64,000 bases of DNA from Caballeronia sp. BR00000012568055 (GCF_029439455.1 NZ_JAQFVG010000075.1:116601-180600), one strand, 5' to 3'; shown: positions 7,409 to 16,279, counted from the stretch's first letter. Numbers and translations: made by a program. Notes: generated from the letters alone by a model not told the origin.

Positions 7409-8611
7409 TCAAACACGTTCGATGATGACCGCAATACCCTGCCCCACGCCGATGCACATCGTGCACAACGCGTAACGTCCGCCGGTGCGCTGAAGCTGAT
7501 AGCTCGCGGTCGTCACCAGCCGCGCGCCCGATGCGCCCAGCGGATGCCCCAACGCAATCGCGCCGCCGTTCGGATTCACGCGCGGATCGTTATCGGCGAC
7601 GCCGAGTTCGCGCAGCACGGCGAGCCCTTGCGAGGCGAACGCTTCGTTCAGCTCGATCACATCCATCTGATCGATGGTCATGCCCAGACGCTTCAACAGC
7701 TTCTGCGAAGCCGGCGCGGGACCGATGCCCATCACGCGCGGCGCAACGCCAGCGGTGGCGAGGCCGAGAATGCGCGCGCGCGGCGTGAGGCCGTGACGCT
7801 TGGCGCTTTCTTCATCCGCGATCAACATGGCGACCGCGCCATCGTTGACGCCCGACGCGTTACCCGCCGTCACGCTGCCGTCCGGACGCACGACGCCCTT
7901 GAGCTTCGCCAGCGCTTCCAGACTCGTTTCACGCGGATGCTCGTCGCGATCGACGATCAGCGCATCGCCCTTTTTCTGCGGAATCGTCACCGCGACGATT
8001 TCCTGCGCCAGCGTGCCGTCCTTCTGCGCGCGCGCCGCCTTTTGCTGCGACAACACGGCGAACGCGTCCTGATCGGCGCGGCTCACCTTGTAATCGTCGG
8101 CGACGTTTTCAGCGGTTTCGGGCATCGAATCGACGCCGTACAGCTTCTTCATCAACGGATTGATGAAACGCCAGCCGATGGTCGTATCGTGGATTTCGGC
8201 CTGACGCGAGAACGCGCTGGTCGCCTTGCCCTGCACGAAGGGCGCGCGGCTCATGCTTTCCACGCCGCCCGCGATCAGCAGATTCGCTTCGCCCGACTTG
8301 ATGGCGCGCGCCGCGATCCCGACTGCATCCATGCCCGAACCGCACAGCCGATTCACCGTCGTGCCCGGCACGCCGAGCGGCAGTCCCGCCAGCAGCGACG
8401 ACATGCGCGCCACGTTGCGATTGTCTTCGCCTGCCTGATTCGCGCAGCCGTAGATCACTTCCTCGACCGCGTCCCAATCGACTTCCTTGTTGCGCTCGAC
8501 CAGCGCGCGCAGCGGCACCGCGCCGAGATCGTCGGCGCGCACGGACGACAGCGCGCCGCCGTAACGGCCGATGGGCGTGCGGATCGCATCACATACGAAA
8601 GCTTCTTTCAT
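7409..8611 (-). CDS. pcaF: 3-oxoadipyl-CoA thiolase PcaF
   Basis: 400-residue thiolase that cleaves beta-ketoadipyl-CoA to succinyl-CoA and acetyl-CoA, the last step of the beta-ketoadipate pathway. The nucleophile lies in [10 protein letters not shown] (Cys90). The C-terminal catalytic motifs are [14 protein letters not shown] and the acid/base Cys of [10 protein letters not shown]. The length equals that of PcaF/PaaJ thiolases. It is placed between pcaJ and pcaB, which fits its pathway role; PaaJ would be expected in a phenylacetate cluster. Confidence 0.95.
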   Translation of the reverse strand: MKEAFVCDAIRTPIGRYGGALSSVRADDLGAVPLRALVERNKEVDWDAVEEVIYGCANQAGEDNRNVARMSSLLAGLPLGVPGTTVNRLCGSGMDAVGIAARAIKSGEANLLIAGGVESMSRAPFVQGKATSAFSRQAEIHDTTIGWRFINPLMKKLYGVDSMPETAENVADDYKVSRADQDAFAVLSQQKAARAQKDGTLAQEIVAVTIPQKKGDALIVDRDEHPRETSLEALAKLKGVVRPDGSVTAGNASGVNDGAVAMLIADEESAKRHGLTPRARILGLATAGVAPRVMGIGPAPASQKLLKRLGMTIDQMDVIELNEAFASQGLAVLRELGVADNDPRVNPNGGAIALGHPLGASGARLVTTASYQLQRTGGRYALCTMCIGVGQGIAVIIERV

Positions 8612-8642
8612 TTTTTGTCTCTCCAGTTCTCTTGGATATCTC

Positions 8643-9299
8643 TCAGGCTGCTTCGGAAATTGGCGCGTATTGCAGCGGCACTTGCGCCAGCTTCTGCAAT
8701 TCTTCGAACGTCAATCCGTCCACCATCTCGCGTACGACGAAGCCTTCCGGCGTGACATCGAACACGGCGTGATCGGTGTACACGCGATCGACGCAATCCA
8801 CGCCCGTCACCGGATACGAGCATTGCGCGACCAGTTTGCTTTCGCCCTGCTTGGTCAGCAGTTCCATCATCACGTAGACCTGCTTCGCGCCGATGGCCAG
8901 ATCCATCGCGCCGCCGACCGCTGGAATCGCGTCGGGTGCGCCGGTGTGCCAGTTGGCGAGATCGCCGGTGGCCGAGACCTGAAACGCGCCGAGCACGCAG
9001 AAGTCGAGATGGCCGCCGCGCATCATCGCGAAAGAATCGGAATGGTGGAAGTAGGCACCACCCGTAAGCAATGTGACGTGTTGCTTGCCCGCGTTGATGA
9101 GTTCGTCGTCTTCCTCGCCCTTCGCCGGTGCCGGACCCATGCCCAACAAACCGTTTTCGCTGTGCAGAAAGATTTCGCGATCCGCCGCGAGGTGATTGGC
9201 GACCAGCGTCGGCACGCCGATACCCAGATTCACGTAAGCGCCTTCGGGAATATCCGCGGCCACGCGCTTGGCCATTTCGTCACGAGTGAGTTTCTTCAT
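8643..9299 (-). CDS. pcaJ: 3-oxoadipate CoA-transferase subunit B PcaJ
   Basis: 218 residues. With PcaI it transfers CoA from succinyl-CoA to beta-ketoadipate. The family I CoA-transferase beta-subunit motif S-E-N-G-L-L-G-M-G contains the catalytic glutamate (Glu48). N-L-G-I-G-V-P-T-L-V-A-N-H near residue 24 is the CoA-site loop. The gene starts 12 bases downstream of the pcaI stop and reads into pcaF. It is paralogous to scoB at 27559, but the pca context and its closer match to PcaJ decide the name. Confidence 0.94.
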   Translation of the reverse strand: MKKLTRDEMAKRVAADIPEGAYVNLGIGVPTLVANHLAADREIFLHSENGLLGMGPAPAKGEEDDELINAGKQHVTLLTGGAYFHHSDSFAMMRGGHLDFCVLGAFQVSATGDLANWHTGAPDAIPAVGGAMDLAIGAKQVYVMMELLTKQGESKLVAQCSYPVTGVDCVDRVYTDHAVFDVTPEGFVVREMVDGLTFEELQKLAQVPLQYAPISEAA

Positions 9300-9311
9300 G
9301 GCTGTCTGTCC

Positions 9312-10004
9312 TTAAGCTGCGAGTTCGGCGGCATGAACCGCTTGCGGCACTTCCACGACGCGTTGCACGAAAATGCCCGGCGTCACGATGTTTTCCGGGT
9401 CCAGTTCGCCCAGCGGCACCACTTTCGAGACCTGCACGATGGCGGTCTTCGCCGCGCTAGCCATGATCGGGCCGAAATTACGCGCGGTTTTACGATAGAC
9501 CAGATTGCCCCAGCGGTCGCCCTTGAATGCTTTCACCAGCGCGAAATCCGCGTGCAGCGGCGCTTCGAGCACGTAGTGCTTGCCATCGATTTCGCGCGTT
9601 TCCTTGCCTTCGGCCAGCTTCGTGCCGAAACCCGTCGGCGTAAAGAATCCGCCGATGCCCGCGCCCGCGGCACGAATGCGCTCGGCGAGATTGCCCTGCG
9701 GCACCAGTTCCAGCTCGATCTCGCCCGCGCGATACAGCGCGTCGAACACATACGAGTCTGTCTGACGCGGGAACGAGCAGATGATCTTGCGCACGCGCTT
9801 GGCCTTCAGCAGCGCGGCCAGGCCCGTGTCGCCGTTGCCGGCGTTGTTGTTGACGATCGTCAGCTCGCGCGCGCCCTGCTCGATGAGTGCGTCGATCAGT
9901 TCCGAAGGCATGCCTGCCGTGCCGAAACCGCCGATCATGATGGTCGCGCCGTCGTTGACATCGGCGACTGCCGACGCGAGCGTGTCGAAAATCTTGTTGA
10001 TCAT
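9312..10004 (-). CDS. pcaI: 3-oxoadipate CoA-transferase subunit A PcaI
   Basis: 230 residues, first gene of the pca operon. The family I CoA-transferase alpha-subunit glycine loop G-G-F-G-T-A-G-M-P is near residue 25, followed by I-V-N-N-N-A-G-N-G. The C-terminal part has L-V-Y-R-K-T-A-R-N-F-G-P and [12 protein letters not shown]. The ATG at 10004 is preferred to a longer upstream reading, which would run through the operator region. It is divergent from pcaR, with the shared 178-base intergenic region carrying two adjacent PcaR-type sites about 50 bases upstream of this start. Confidence 0.95.
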   Translation of the reverse strand: MINKIFDTLASAVADVNDGATIMIGGFGTAGMPSELIDALIEQGARELTIVNNNAGNGDTGLAALLKAKRVRKIICSFPRQTDSYVFDALYRAGEIELELVPQGNLAERIRAAGAGIGGFFTPTGFGTKLAEGKETREIDGKHYVLEAPLHADFALVKAFKGDRWGNLVYRKTARNFGPIMASAAKTAIVQVSKVVPLGELDPENIVTPGIFVQRVVEVPQAVHAAELAA

Positions 10005-10051
10005 TGCCGTTCTTCTCCGAGGAATTCCGCCTGAAATCCACTTGCATCGAA

Positions 10052-10089
10052 ATGTTCGATATGCGAACATGGATTCGTTTAGCGAACAT
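10052..10089. promoter_or_regulatory. Tandem PcaR/PcaU-type operator
   Basis: Two adjacent 19-bp elements. The first is a perfect palindrome ATGTTCG-N5-CGAACAT (10052-10070). The second (10071-10089) repeats the right half exactly (CGAACAT) with a degenerate left half (GGATTCG). IclR-family aromatic regulators such as PcaU bind three 10-bp repeats arranged as a palindrome plus a direct repeat, which is the arrangement seen here. The position between pcaI and pcaR suggests control of both genes. Confidence 0.75.
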
Positions 10090-10182
10090 CGGCATGGTAG
10101 TCCTGCGTTTGTTGTCGTGTCAACGAAGGCATTGCAAATTGCGGGTTTATACGGAGTCGCACCTTTCCCGGCGCTGTCAGAC

Positions 10183-10986
10183 ATGAATCCATCTCCAGTC
10201 GAATCCGACGCAGCAGACACCCGTCCCGGCGACGCCTACGTGCAATCTTTCGCGCGCGGTCTCGCCGTGATCCGTTCGTTCGATGCCACCCGCCCCGCCC
10301 AGACGCTCACGGATGTCGCAGCCGCCACGGGCCTCACGCGTGCGGGCGCGCGTCGCATTTTGCTGACCTTGCAATCGCTCGGTTATGTGGAAGCGGACGG
10401 CCGCCTGTTCCAGCTTACGCCGAAGATTCTCGACCTCGGTTTCGCCTATCTCACGTCGATGCCCTTCTGGAATCTCGCCGAACCGGTAATGGAAGAACTC
10501 GTCGAGCAAGTGCACGAAAGCTGCTCGGCGGCGGTATTGAATGGCGCGGAAATCGTCTATGTACTGCGCGTGCCGACGCACAAGATCATCACGCAGAACT
10601 TGTCGATCGGCAGCCGTTTGCCTGCGTTCTGCACGTCGATGGGCCGCGTGCTGCTCGCCTCGCTCGACGACGATCGTCTCGACGCCGTGCTCGACGCCAG
10701 CGATCTCACCGCGCGCACGCCGCGCACCGTCGTCGATCGCGACGCGTTGAAGGAAGCGATCGCGCTGGTGCGTCGTCAGGGCTGGGCGATCGTCGATCAG
10801 GAACTCGAAGAAGGCTTGATTTCGATGTCCGCGCCCATTCGCGACCGGCAAGGCCGCGTGATCGCCGCGCTGAACATCAGCGGTAATGCGCAGCGCAAAA
10901 GCGCGAAGCAGATGGCGAAGGCCTTTCTCGACCCGCTTCAGGAAGCAGCGACGCGCGTGTCGGATATGGTGGCGCGGCGTGGTTAA
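10183..10986 (+). CDS. pcaR: IclR-family regulator PcaR of the beta-ketoadipate operon
   Basis: 267 residues. The N-terminal winged helix-turn-helix (about residues 25-80) reads S-F-A-R-G-L-A-V-I-R-S-F, then T-L-T-D-V-A-A-A-T-G-L-T-R-A-G-A-R-R-I-L. The C-terminal IclR effector domain holds C-T-S-M-G-R-V-L-L-A and the closing D-Q-E-L-E-E-G-L. That composition matches the PcaR/PcaU/PobR branch, activators that sense beta-ketoadipate or protocatechuate. The ATG at 10183 was chosen because the longer upstream reading crosses the operator and overlaps pcaI antisense. The gene is divergent from pcaIJFBDC, with the tandem operator in between. Inducer specificity is inferred from the family. Confidence 0.92.
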   Translation: MNPSPVESDAADTRPGDAYVQSFARGLAVIRSFDATRPAQTLTDVAAATGLTRAGARRILLTLQSLGYVEADGRLFQLTPKILDLGFAYLTSMPFWNLAEPVMEELVEQVHESCSAAVLNGAEIVYVLRVPTHKIITQNLSIGSRLPAFCTSMGRVLLASLDDDRLDAVLDASDLTARTPRTVVDRDALKEAIALVRRQGWAIVDQELEEGLISMSAPIRDRQGRVIAALNISGNAQRKSAKQMAKAFLDPLQEAATRVSDMVARRG

Positions 10987-11024
10987 TGTGCTGGCTTCGT
11001 GCTGATTTGATCGGAGAACACGCG

Positions 11025-11948
11025 ATGACTGATCTCGATCTCAACCTGATTCCGTACCTCGTCGCGATCGAGGAAACGCGGAACGTGAGTCGCGCGGCGG
11101 AGCGGCTCGGCGTGAGTCAGCCGCGCGTGTCCACGGCGCTCGGGCGGCTGCGTGAGTATTTCAATGATCCTTTGTTCGTGCGCACATCGCGCGGCATGGA
11201 ACCGACGCCGCGTGCGCTCGCCTTGGCGCCGGCTGCGCGCGAGGCGCTGAGCCGTATCGAACGGGGATTGCTGGATACGCAACATTTCGATCCGGCGTCC
11301 AGCACCGATACGTTTTCCATCGCGTTATCGGATGTCGGGGAGATCGTGTTTTTGCCTCGCTTGTTGCAGGCGTTTGCGCAGCAGGCACCGAATGCGAATT
11401 TGCGGTCGGTGTCGGCGTCGCACGGGGAAGTCGAGCGTGGATTGGAGGCGGGCGAGATCGATCTGGCCGTCGGCTATTTTCCCGATCTCAGCGGCAACAA
11501 TTTTTTCCAGCAGCGGCTGTTCTCGCATCGCTTCATCTGCCTGATGCGGCGCGGCCATCCTTTCGCCGATGCCCCGCTCACGCTCGAACGCTTCTGCGAA
11601 TGCGGACATGCGGTCGTCCGCGCAGAAGGTCGCAGCCAGGAAATTCTTGAGAATTTTCTCGATAAAGAACGCGTGCGGCGTCGCGCGGTGCTGGAGACGC
11701 CGCACTTCATGAGCTTGCCGTTCATCTTGTCGCGTACCGATCTGATCGCGACCGTGCCGCACGCGATTGGCTTCGCGTATGTAGCCGAGCACGCGTCGAT
11801 CACGCTCGCCGAGCCGCCGCTCGCGCTGCCGCGATTCGATCTGCGGCAGCACTGGCATCGCAAGTTCCATAACGATCCGCGCACGTTGTGGCTGCGCGGC
11901 GTCGTCGCGTCGCTGTTCAACGACGCGCTCGACGAATGGCCGAAATAG
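11025..11948 (+). CDS. LysR-family regulator (NahR/DntR-like)
   Basis: 307 residues. The N-terminal HTH reads D-L-D-L-N-L-I-P-Y-L-V-A-I, then N-V-S-R-A-A-E-R-L-G-V-S-Q-P-R-V-S; the following R-T-S-R-G-M-E-P-T-P-R-A is characteristic of the NodD/NahR/LinR branch. A LysR substrate-binding domain fills residues 95-300. It follows pcaR by 38 bases on the same strand and may be read from the same transcript. The start at 11025 places the HTH at the usual distance from the N-terminus. It converges on the doxX gene with four bases between the stops. The target genes and ligand cannot be read from the sequence; an aromatic compound is only a contextual guess. Confidence 0.88.
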   Translation: MTDLDLNLIPYLVAIEETRNVSRAAERLGVSQPRVSTALGRLREYFNDPLFVRTSRGMEPTPRALALAPAAREALSRIERGLLDTQHFDPASSTDTFSIALSDVGEIVFLPRLLQAFAQQAPNANLRSVSASHGEVERGLEAGEIDLAVGYFPDLSGNNFFQQRLFSHRFICLMRRGHPFADAPLTLERFCECGHAVVRAEGRSQEILENFLDKERVRRRAVLETPHFMSLPFILSRTDLIATVPHAIGFAYVAEHASITLAEPPLALPRFDLRQHWHRKFHNDPRTLWLRGVVASLFNDALDEWPK

Positions 11949-11952
11949 TCTT

Positions 11953-12345
11953 TTATCGACGCGCGTCGATACTCCACGCGCCCGGTCCCGCTGCCGCAAT
12001 AAACAAGAAGATGAACGACAGCAAGACCGCCGGTTCGCCCTGATTCATCAGCGGCAACAGCACATTCCCGCTCGGCGCATGACCGATGAAATACGCAAAC
12101 GCCAGTTCGCCCGACAACACGAACGCGGCCGCGCGCGAGAAGAAACCGATCAGCACCAGCACGCCGCCCACCAATTCGATAACGCCCGCCGCGCCGAGCA
12201 ACGAGAACAGCGGCAAGCCATCGAACATGGCGATATGCGGCACATGAAACAGCTTCGCCGATGCATGCGTCAACAGCAGATAAGCCGCCACGATACGCAG
12301 CAAAGCCTGCGCGTAAGTAGCCAGGGATTGAGCCTGAGTAGACAT
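11953..12345 (-). CDS. DoxX family membrane protein
   Basis: 130 residues with four predicted membrane segments: around 14-30, 50-70, 76-92 and 107-125. Typical DoxX landmarks are L-L-R-I-V-A-A-Y-L-L-L-T-H-A-S-A-K-L-F in helix 1 and G-V-I-E-L-V-G-G-V-L-V-L-I-G in helix 2. The family is named after a thiosulfate:quinone oxidoreductase subunit, but most small bacterial members are of unknown role and are often linked to redox or thiol stress. The ATG at 12345 avoids overlap with the divergent LysR promoter. The divergent LysR gene 101 bases away is the probable regulator. Confidence 0.85.
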   Translation of the reverse strand: MSTQAQSLATYAQALLRIVAAYLLLTHASAKLFHVPHIAMFDGLPLFSLLGAAGVIELVGGVLVLIGFFSRAAAFVLSGELAFAYFIGHAPSGNVLLPLMNQGEPAVLLSFIFLFIAAAGPGAWSIDARR

Positions 12346-12446
12346 CGCGATAACTCCAAAAAGTATTGACACGCAGTCTATGCAGATACCATCCGTCGAT
12401 AAACCACGCTAACATTGGCGTTTTATTTCCACACAGGAAAGAATCG

Positions 12447-13337
12447 ATGGATGCGCTGACCAGTCTGCGCGTGTTTCGGCAAGTCGTCGAAGCGGGCAGT
12501 TTCGTGAAAGCGGCCGAGCGCCTGGACCTTTCGACCGCGATGACCAGCAAGCACGTCGCCAATCTGGAGAAGCAACTTGGCGTGCGGCTATTGAATCGGA
12601 CGACGCGGCATCTGAGCCTGACCGAAGCGGGCAGCGTCTACTACGAGCAGTGCAGCGAGGCGCTGGATATTCTGCAAGCAGCCGAAGCGGCGGTCGGTGT
12701 GCAGACCGCGCAACCGCAAGGCGTGCTCAAGGTGACTGCGCCGGGCTGGTTCGCCAATCGCAAATTTGCGGATCTGCTGGTGGAGTATCAGGCGCGTTAT
12801 CCCGATGTGCTGGTGGACTTGCGGCTGGAAAACCGCTTCGTCGATCTGGTCGAAGAAGGCTACGACATGGCGATTCGCGCGACGTCGGAACCGTCGCCGT
12901 CGCTGATCGTGCGGCCCTTGTGCAAGATGCCGTTCGTGCTGGCCGCCTCGCCCGCTTATATCGAGCGACGCGGGCAGCCGCGCCATCCAGATGACCTCGC
13001 GCGCCATCGCTTTGTCTTGCCGACGTACACCAATATCGAATCGGTGACGCTGACGGGACCGGACGGCAGCTTCGCCGTGAAGAATCAGGCTGTCCTGAAA
13101 ACCAACGACACGTCGATGTCGCTCCAGCTCGTGCGCGCCGGAATGGGACTCGCGTATCTGCCGGCGTGGATCGTCGAGCCGAAAATCGCGTCCGGCGCGC
13201 TCGTGCGAGTGTTGCCGACTTACGACGTGTTCGCGCCATCGCTCTATGCCGTCTACACCAGCCGTAAGTACATGACGACAAAGGTAAGAACCTTCATCGA
13301 CTTTCTTTCCGAGTCACTCGACAAACCAACTAGTTGA
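12447..13337 (+). CDS. LysR-family regulator next to doxX
   Basis: 296 residues. Starts M-D-A-L-T-S-L-R-V-F-R-Q-V-V-E-A-G-S-F, the usual AaeR/CrgA-like LysR opening, followed by A-A-E-R-L-D-L-S-T-A-M-T-S-K-H-V (HTH recognition helix) and L-L-N-R-T-T-R-H-L-S-L-T-E-A-G. The substrate-binding domain occupies about 90-290. The start was chosen by HTH position and an upstream AGGAAA ribosome site. It is divergent from doxX, which LysR regulators typically control across such an intergenic region. The effector is unknown. Confidence 0.9.
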   Translation: MDALTSLRVFRQVVEAGSFVKAAERLDLSTAMTSKHVANLEKQLGVRLLNRTTRHLSLTEAGSVYYEQCSEALDILQAAEAAVGVQTAQPQGVLKVTAPGWFANRKFADLLVEYQARYPDVLVDLRLENRFVDLVEEGYDMAIRATSEPSPSLIVRPLCKMPFVLAASPAYIERRGQPRHPDDLARHRFVLPTYTNIESVTLTGPDGSFAVKNQAVLKTNDTSMSLQLVRAGMGLAYLPAWIVEPKIASGALVRVLPTYDVFAPSLYAVYTSRKYMTTKVRTFIDFLSESLDKPTS

Positions 13338-13499
13338 TTAGGAATACTCTTATTCAAGTGCAGTTTGCAGCGTGTGAAGATCGCGCCCGCTTCTCGGTTC
13401 CGTTCACGGGCCGCGACATTTCTTCACGTCTCAGGTCACCGGGTGCACGCTTCTTCCCGGACTTCGACCCGAGTCGTTCCACACGAGGCAAAGGCACGC

Positions 13500-13916
13500 A
13501 TGGACTTTCCCTGGATACCGTTACTTTTCAATCTCGCGCTGCTCGGCGTGATGCTGTTTATCTGCCGCACGATCAACGCCAGTCAAGGCAAGCTGATCTG
13601 GAACGGCGCAATGTTATTTTTCGTGCTCTGTTCGCTCGCGATGGTGCTCGATTACACGCTGACGATGGTGTTCGCATCGGCCAGTTTTCATGACCATACG
13701 CAGTACGAGAGTATGTCGTCGCGCACGGCGTGGGCCGGTCGCATTCTGAGCTACGTGATTCCGTGCGTACTGTCGCTGCTGCTGGCATTGCGATTTCGTA
13801 AGCGGCAGCGTTTTGCGGCGAAGCGTGCGGGAACCACCGCCAGCACTTCCATCGACGAAGACGGGCCCGTGGTGATTCGGACCTCGCCTTACACGGAATC
13901 GGAATTGCCGCTTTGA
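13500..13916 (+). CDS. Hypothetical membrane protein (138 aa)
   Basis: Three hydrophobic segments (about residues 5-22, 36-56 and 80-97), then a basic cytoplasmic patch (R-F-R-K-R-Q-R) and an acidic C-terminal tail. The ATG at 13500 is chosen because the residues upstream of it in the open frame look non-coding, and the first membrane helix then starts right after the initiator as expected for an inner-membrane protein. No family was recognised. It lies 162 bases after the LysR gene and just before tRNA-Pro, with no obvious operon partner. Confidence 0.6.
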   Translation: MDFPWIPLLFNLALLGVMLFICRTINASQGKLIWNGAMLFFVLCSLAMVLDYTLTMVFASASFHDHTQYESMSSRTAWAGRILSYVIPCVLSLLLALRFRKRQRFAAKRAGTTASTSIDEDGPVVIRTSPYTESELPL

Positions 13917-13967
13917 GGGCGCATCGAGTGAATTCTTCGACGCCGAGCGCAAAAATCGCCGAAGCAG

Positions 13968-13996
13968 TTCTACTATTCGATTCGCTCTGATATACT
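13968..13996 (+). promoter_or_regulatory. Sigma-70 promoter of tRNA-Pro
   Basis: -35 TTCTAC (13968-13973), 17-base spacer, -10 TATACT (13991-13996), ending 10 bases before the mature tRNA 5' end. Confidence 0.65.
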
Positions 13997-14006
13997 TTCG
14001 CTCTTT

Positions 14007-14083
<77 letters not shown>

Positions 14084-14104
14084 GAAATTAGCTTGATGGA
14101 ACAA

Positions 14105-14140
14105 GGGTTTAGGCTTTTACAGCCTAAGCCCTTTTTCTTT
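14105..14140 (+). terminator. Terminator of tRNA-Pro
   Basis: 11-bp stem GGGTTTAGGCT / AGCCTAAGCCC (one wobble) with loop TTTAC, followed by TTTTTCTTTT. Confidence 0.9.
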
Positions 14141-14165
14141 TGAACTCGCCGATTGCGTAAGCCGT

Positions 14166-14669
14166 TCAATCCTTGATCGGCGCGCCCGCGACAATCGCCA
14201 CGCCGTTGGCGACCTGCTTACCCACCGCATCCGCCACTTCCTCGACGCTTCGGAAATTCGTCGGCAACCAATACAGCCACGTGTCCTCGCCGATCTCGAA
14301 GCTCGCATCTCCGACCTGCACGCTTCCGGACACGTAATCCGCGCCATCGAAAAAGTTGAACGCCATACGTGCGGCATCCGACCGTGTGCGAGCGCCCGTG
14401 ATGTGAATGGTGACCGGCACGCCGTTCGGGTCCATGCGAAGTCCGAGGTAGTTCGCGCGCATCGCGAACGCCGACATCATCGCGCTGCGGATATACGGAC
14501 TCACGAACACGCCATCGGCTTCGATTTTCGGATGCTGAATGCCCTGTGCGACTGCGGTCCGCGTTTGCACCGTGCCCGCATGCTGCGTATCGATATCCGG
14601 CACGGTCGATAAACAACCGGAAAGCGAGCCAATCGCGATCAGTGAAGCTAGCAAAAGTCGAATATTCAT
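14166..14669 (-). CDS. Hypothetical lipoprotein (167 aa)
   Basis: Short N-terminal signal ending in lipobox L-S-G-C (Cys19), so it is a predicted lipoprotein. The mature part contains a probable beta-rich domain: H-P-K-I-E-A-D-G-V-F-V-S-P-Y, V-T-I-H-I-T-G-A-R-T-R-S-D-A-A, and D-T-W-L-Y-W-L-P-T-N. I do not recognise a family. It starts with ATG at 14669; a purine-rich stretch and AT-rich DNA lie upstream. It is alone on the minus strand, with the divergent small gene at 14911 sharing the upstream region. Confidence 0.7.
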   Translation of the reverse strand: MNIRLLLASLIAIGSLSGCLSTVPDIDTQHAGTVQTRTAVAQGIQHPKIEADGVFVSPYIRSAMMSAFAMRANYLGLRMDPNGVPVTIHITGARTRSDAARMAFNFFDGADYVSGSVQVGDASFEIGEDTWLYWLPTNFRSVEEVADAVGKQVANGVAIVAGAPIKD

Positions 14670-14853
14670 CGTTATTTTCGAGAGAGAAATTGCCTCCTGT
14701 GTTTAACGACGTCGCTTTCAACTACTTTAGATAAATCCTGACTTAGACGTTTATCCGGTCGTTTTCGCGCGCCATATTTGGTGGAATGCAACGTGCTCAC
14801 TGCTTTCCCCGCGCGGTCTTCCAATCACCAGACCGTAATACGAGAAAGAATTC

Positions 14854-14882
14854 TTGTAACTCAGGCGTTTGCACTCTACTCT
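14854..14882 (+). promoter_or_regulatory. Predicted promoter of the 14911 gene
   Basis: -35 TTGTAA (14854-14859), 17-base spacer, -10 TACTCT (14877-14882), followed about 13 bases later by an AAGGAA ribosome site and the ATG at 14911. Confidence 0.5.
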
Positions 14883-14910
14883 TAAAGTAATTCCTAAGGA
14901 ACGGCGCTCG

Positions 14911-15228
14911 ATGCCTCTGCTTCCCTACGCTCCTGCCGTCAGCAGGCGCAAACCGGCCACGCGCACGCAGTCTGCGTTGCGCGCTGAAATTGCCTATCGA
15001 TTCGCATCGGCGACTACGCCGCGCGTCACGCGATTCGGCCGCATCTATCCCGGCGGCAGCCGATATGTCTGCGTATGCGCCCGCAATGAAAGCGGCGTTT
15101 TCGCGCTCTATTTTTTCCATCACGGCGCGCACGACTGGCGGACTTATCCGCCGCGCGGCGTTGGTCCGAGCATCGTGTACTGGTCGGTTGGATCGTCGGC
15201 ACGAAGCGCGAAAGCCGCGCCAGGCTAA
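14911..15228 (+). CDS. Small hypothetical protein (105 aa)
   Basis: The ATG at 14911 has an AAGGAA ribosome site about 10 bases upstream and a promoter-like sequence before it, which is why I accept this short gene. The protein is basic and rich in aromatic residues, with R-F-G-R-I-Y-P-G-G-S-R-Y-V-C-V-C-A-R-N and a W-R-T-Y-P-P-R-G-V-G-P-S-I-V-Y-W stretch that could be a small beta domain. There is no signal peptide or membrane helix. The opposite strand gives only low-complexity Arg-rich translations. No function is assigned. Confidence 0.5.
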   Translation: MPLLPYAPAVSRRKPATRTQSALRAEIAYRFASATTPRVTRFGRIYPGGSRYVCVCARNESGVFALYFFHHGAHDWRTYPPRGVGPSIVYWSVGSSARSAKAAPG

Positions 15229-15272
15229 CTGACCGCCGATCGCACCTGCCCCGCAACGCGCAACGCACAGGC

Positions 15273-15303
15273 GAAAAAAATGCCGCGATTGAATCGCGGC
15301 ATT
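15273..15303 (-). terminator. Terminator of the translation operon (after merR)
   Basis: 10-bp stem AATGCCGCGA / TCGCGGCATT with loop TTGAA, followed on the minus strand by a run of T residues. It lies 21 bases beyond the MerR-like gene. Confidence 0.88.
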
Positions 15304-15323
15304 TTCTAAAAGACGAAAGGCGC

Positions 15324-15713
15324 TCAACCGCCCAACAGATCTATCACCTGAGTAATGTCCTTGCGCAACTGATCGACATCGACGCCAGCAGAACCCGCTT
15401 CCACAGGCGCGGGCGCGTGACCTTCTTCCATCTCCGCCTCATCCGCACTCGCCCGTCCTTGCGAATCGAGCCGATTGCGTGCGCCGTTGATGGTGAATCC
15501 CTGCTCGTACAACAACTCCCGGATACGCCGGATCAGCAAGACTTCGTGGTGCTGATAGTAGCGACGATTACCGCGCCGCTTGACCGGTCTGAGCTGCGTG
15601 AACTCCTGTTCCCAATAGCGCAGCACGTGCGGTTTGACGCCGCACAGTTCACTGACTTCGCCAATCGTGAAATACCGTTTGGCGGGGATCGGAGGCAAGA
15701 CGACTTTTTCCAT
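15324..15713 (-). CDS. MerR-family transcriptional regulator
   Basis: 129 residues. The N-terminal MerR HTH (about 13-80) reads Y-F-T-I-G-E-V-S-E-L-C-G-V-K-P-H-V-L-R-Y-W and then R-R-G-N-R-R-Y-Y. The C-terminal part is an acidic linker with a short heptad-like tail and no cysteines, so it is not a metal-sensing type. This MerR-like gene directly following ihfA is a conserved arrangement in proteobacteria. The targets are unknown. It is the last gene of the minus-strand operon, and a terminator follows. Confidence 0.9.
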   Translation of the reverse strand: MEKVVLPPIPAKRYFTIGEVSELCGVKPHVLRYWEQEFTQLRPVKRRGNRRYYQHHEVLLIRRIRELLYEQGFTINGARNRLDSQGRASADEAEMEEGHAPAPVEAGSAGVDVDQLRKDITQVIDLLGG

Positions 15714-15820
15714 CGTCGATCAACCATCTTATTGAGTGATGTCGACTGAAGTACAGCGGTCTTACAGCAAGAAGCTCCGCACGCGGAGCATTCCGGGAGC
15801 AAACGAGATCAGCGCGGAGA

Positions 15821-16231
15821 TCAGCGCGTGAGGCCCGATTCCGCTCCCGTTTCGACCAGTGCCTTCAGCTTCTGGCTTGCATGAAACGTGACGACCCGCC
15901 GCGCCGCAATGGGAATGGCTTCGCCTGTCTTGGGATTGCGTCCCGGACGCTGAGGCTTGTCGCGCAACTGGAAGTTGCCGAACCCGGACAGCTTGACGCT
16001 GTCGCCGCTCTCCAGCGCGTCACGGATGACTTCGAAAAACGCTTCGACCATGTCCTTGGCTTCGCGCTTGTTCAGACCCACATGGTCGAACAGCATTTCG
16101 GCCAATTCGGCTTTGGTGAGCGTTGGCGCATCCGCAGATGCGCCGCCGTTCGAAGTCGCAGTATCTCGGTTCATGGCGCTACGCTGCGCCGAAAGAAGGG
16201 CTTCGAAATCACTCGAGTTCATTTGGTTCAT
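15821..16231 (-). CDS. ihfA: Integration host factor alpha subunit
   Basis: 136 residues from the chosen ATG at 16231. IHF is a DNA-bending HU-like heterodimer. The conserved body starts at [11 protein letters not shown], with [22 protein letters not shown] and the DNA-intercalating arm [10 protein letters not shown]. The N-terminus carries a roughly 38-residue extension seen in Burkholderia IhfA but not in E. coli. None of the candidate starts (TTG 16270, ATG 16231, ATG 16222) has a strong ribosome site, so the exact start is uncertain. It lies directly downstream of pheT, the common proteobacterial arrangement. Confidence 0.92.
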   Translation of the reverse strand: MNQMNSSDFEALLSAQRSAMNRDTATSNGGASADAPTLTKAELAEMLFDHVGLNKREAKDMVEAFFEVIRDALESGDSVKLSGFGNFQLRDKPQRPGRNPKTGEAIPIAARRVVTFHASQKLKALVETGAESGLTR

Positions 16232-16279
16232 ATCGGTAAAACGGCGAAAGACGGATAAGACTTGGGCCAACTTGCAGGC

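Noticed and set aside
7361..8755. 464-codon plus-strand frame opposite pcaF
   Set aside because: Shadow of pcaF; His/Arg-rich with no domain.
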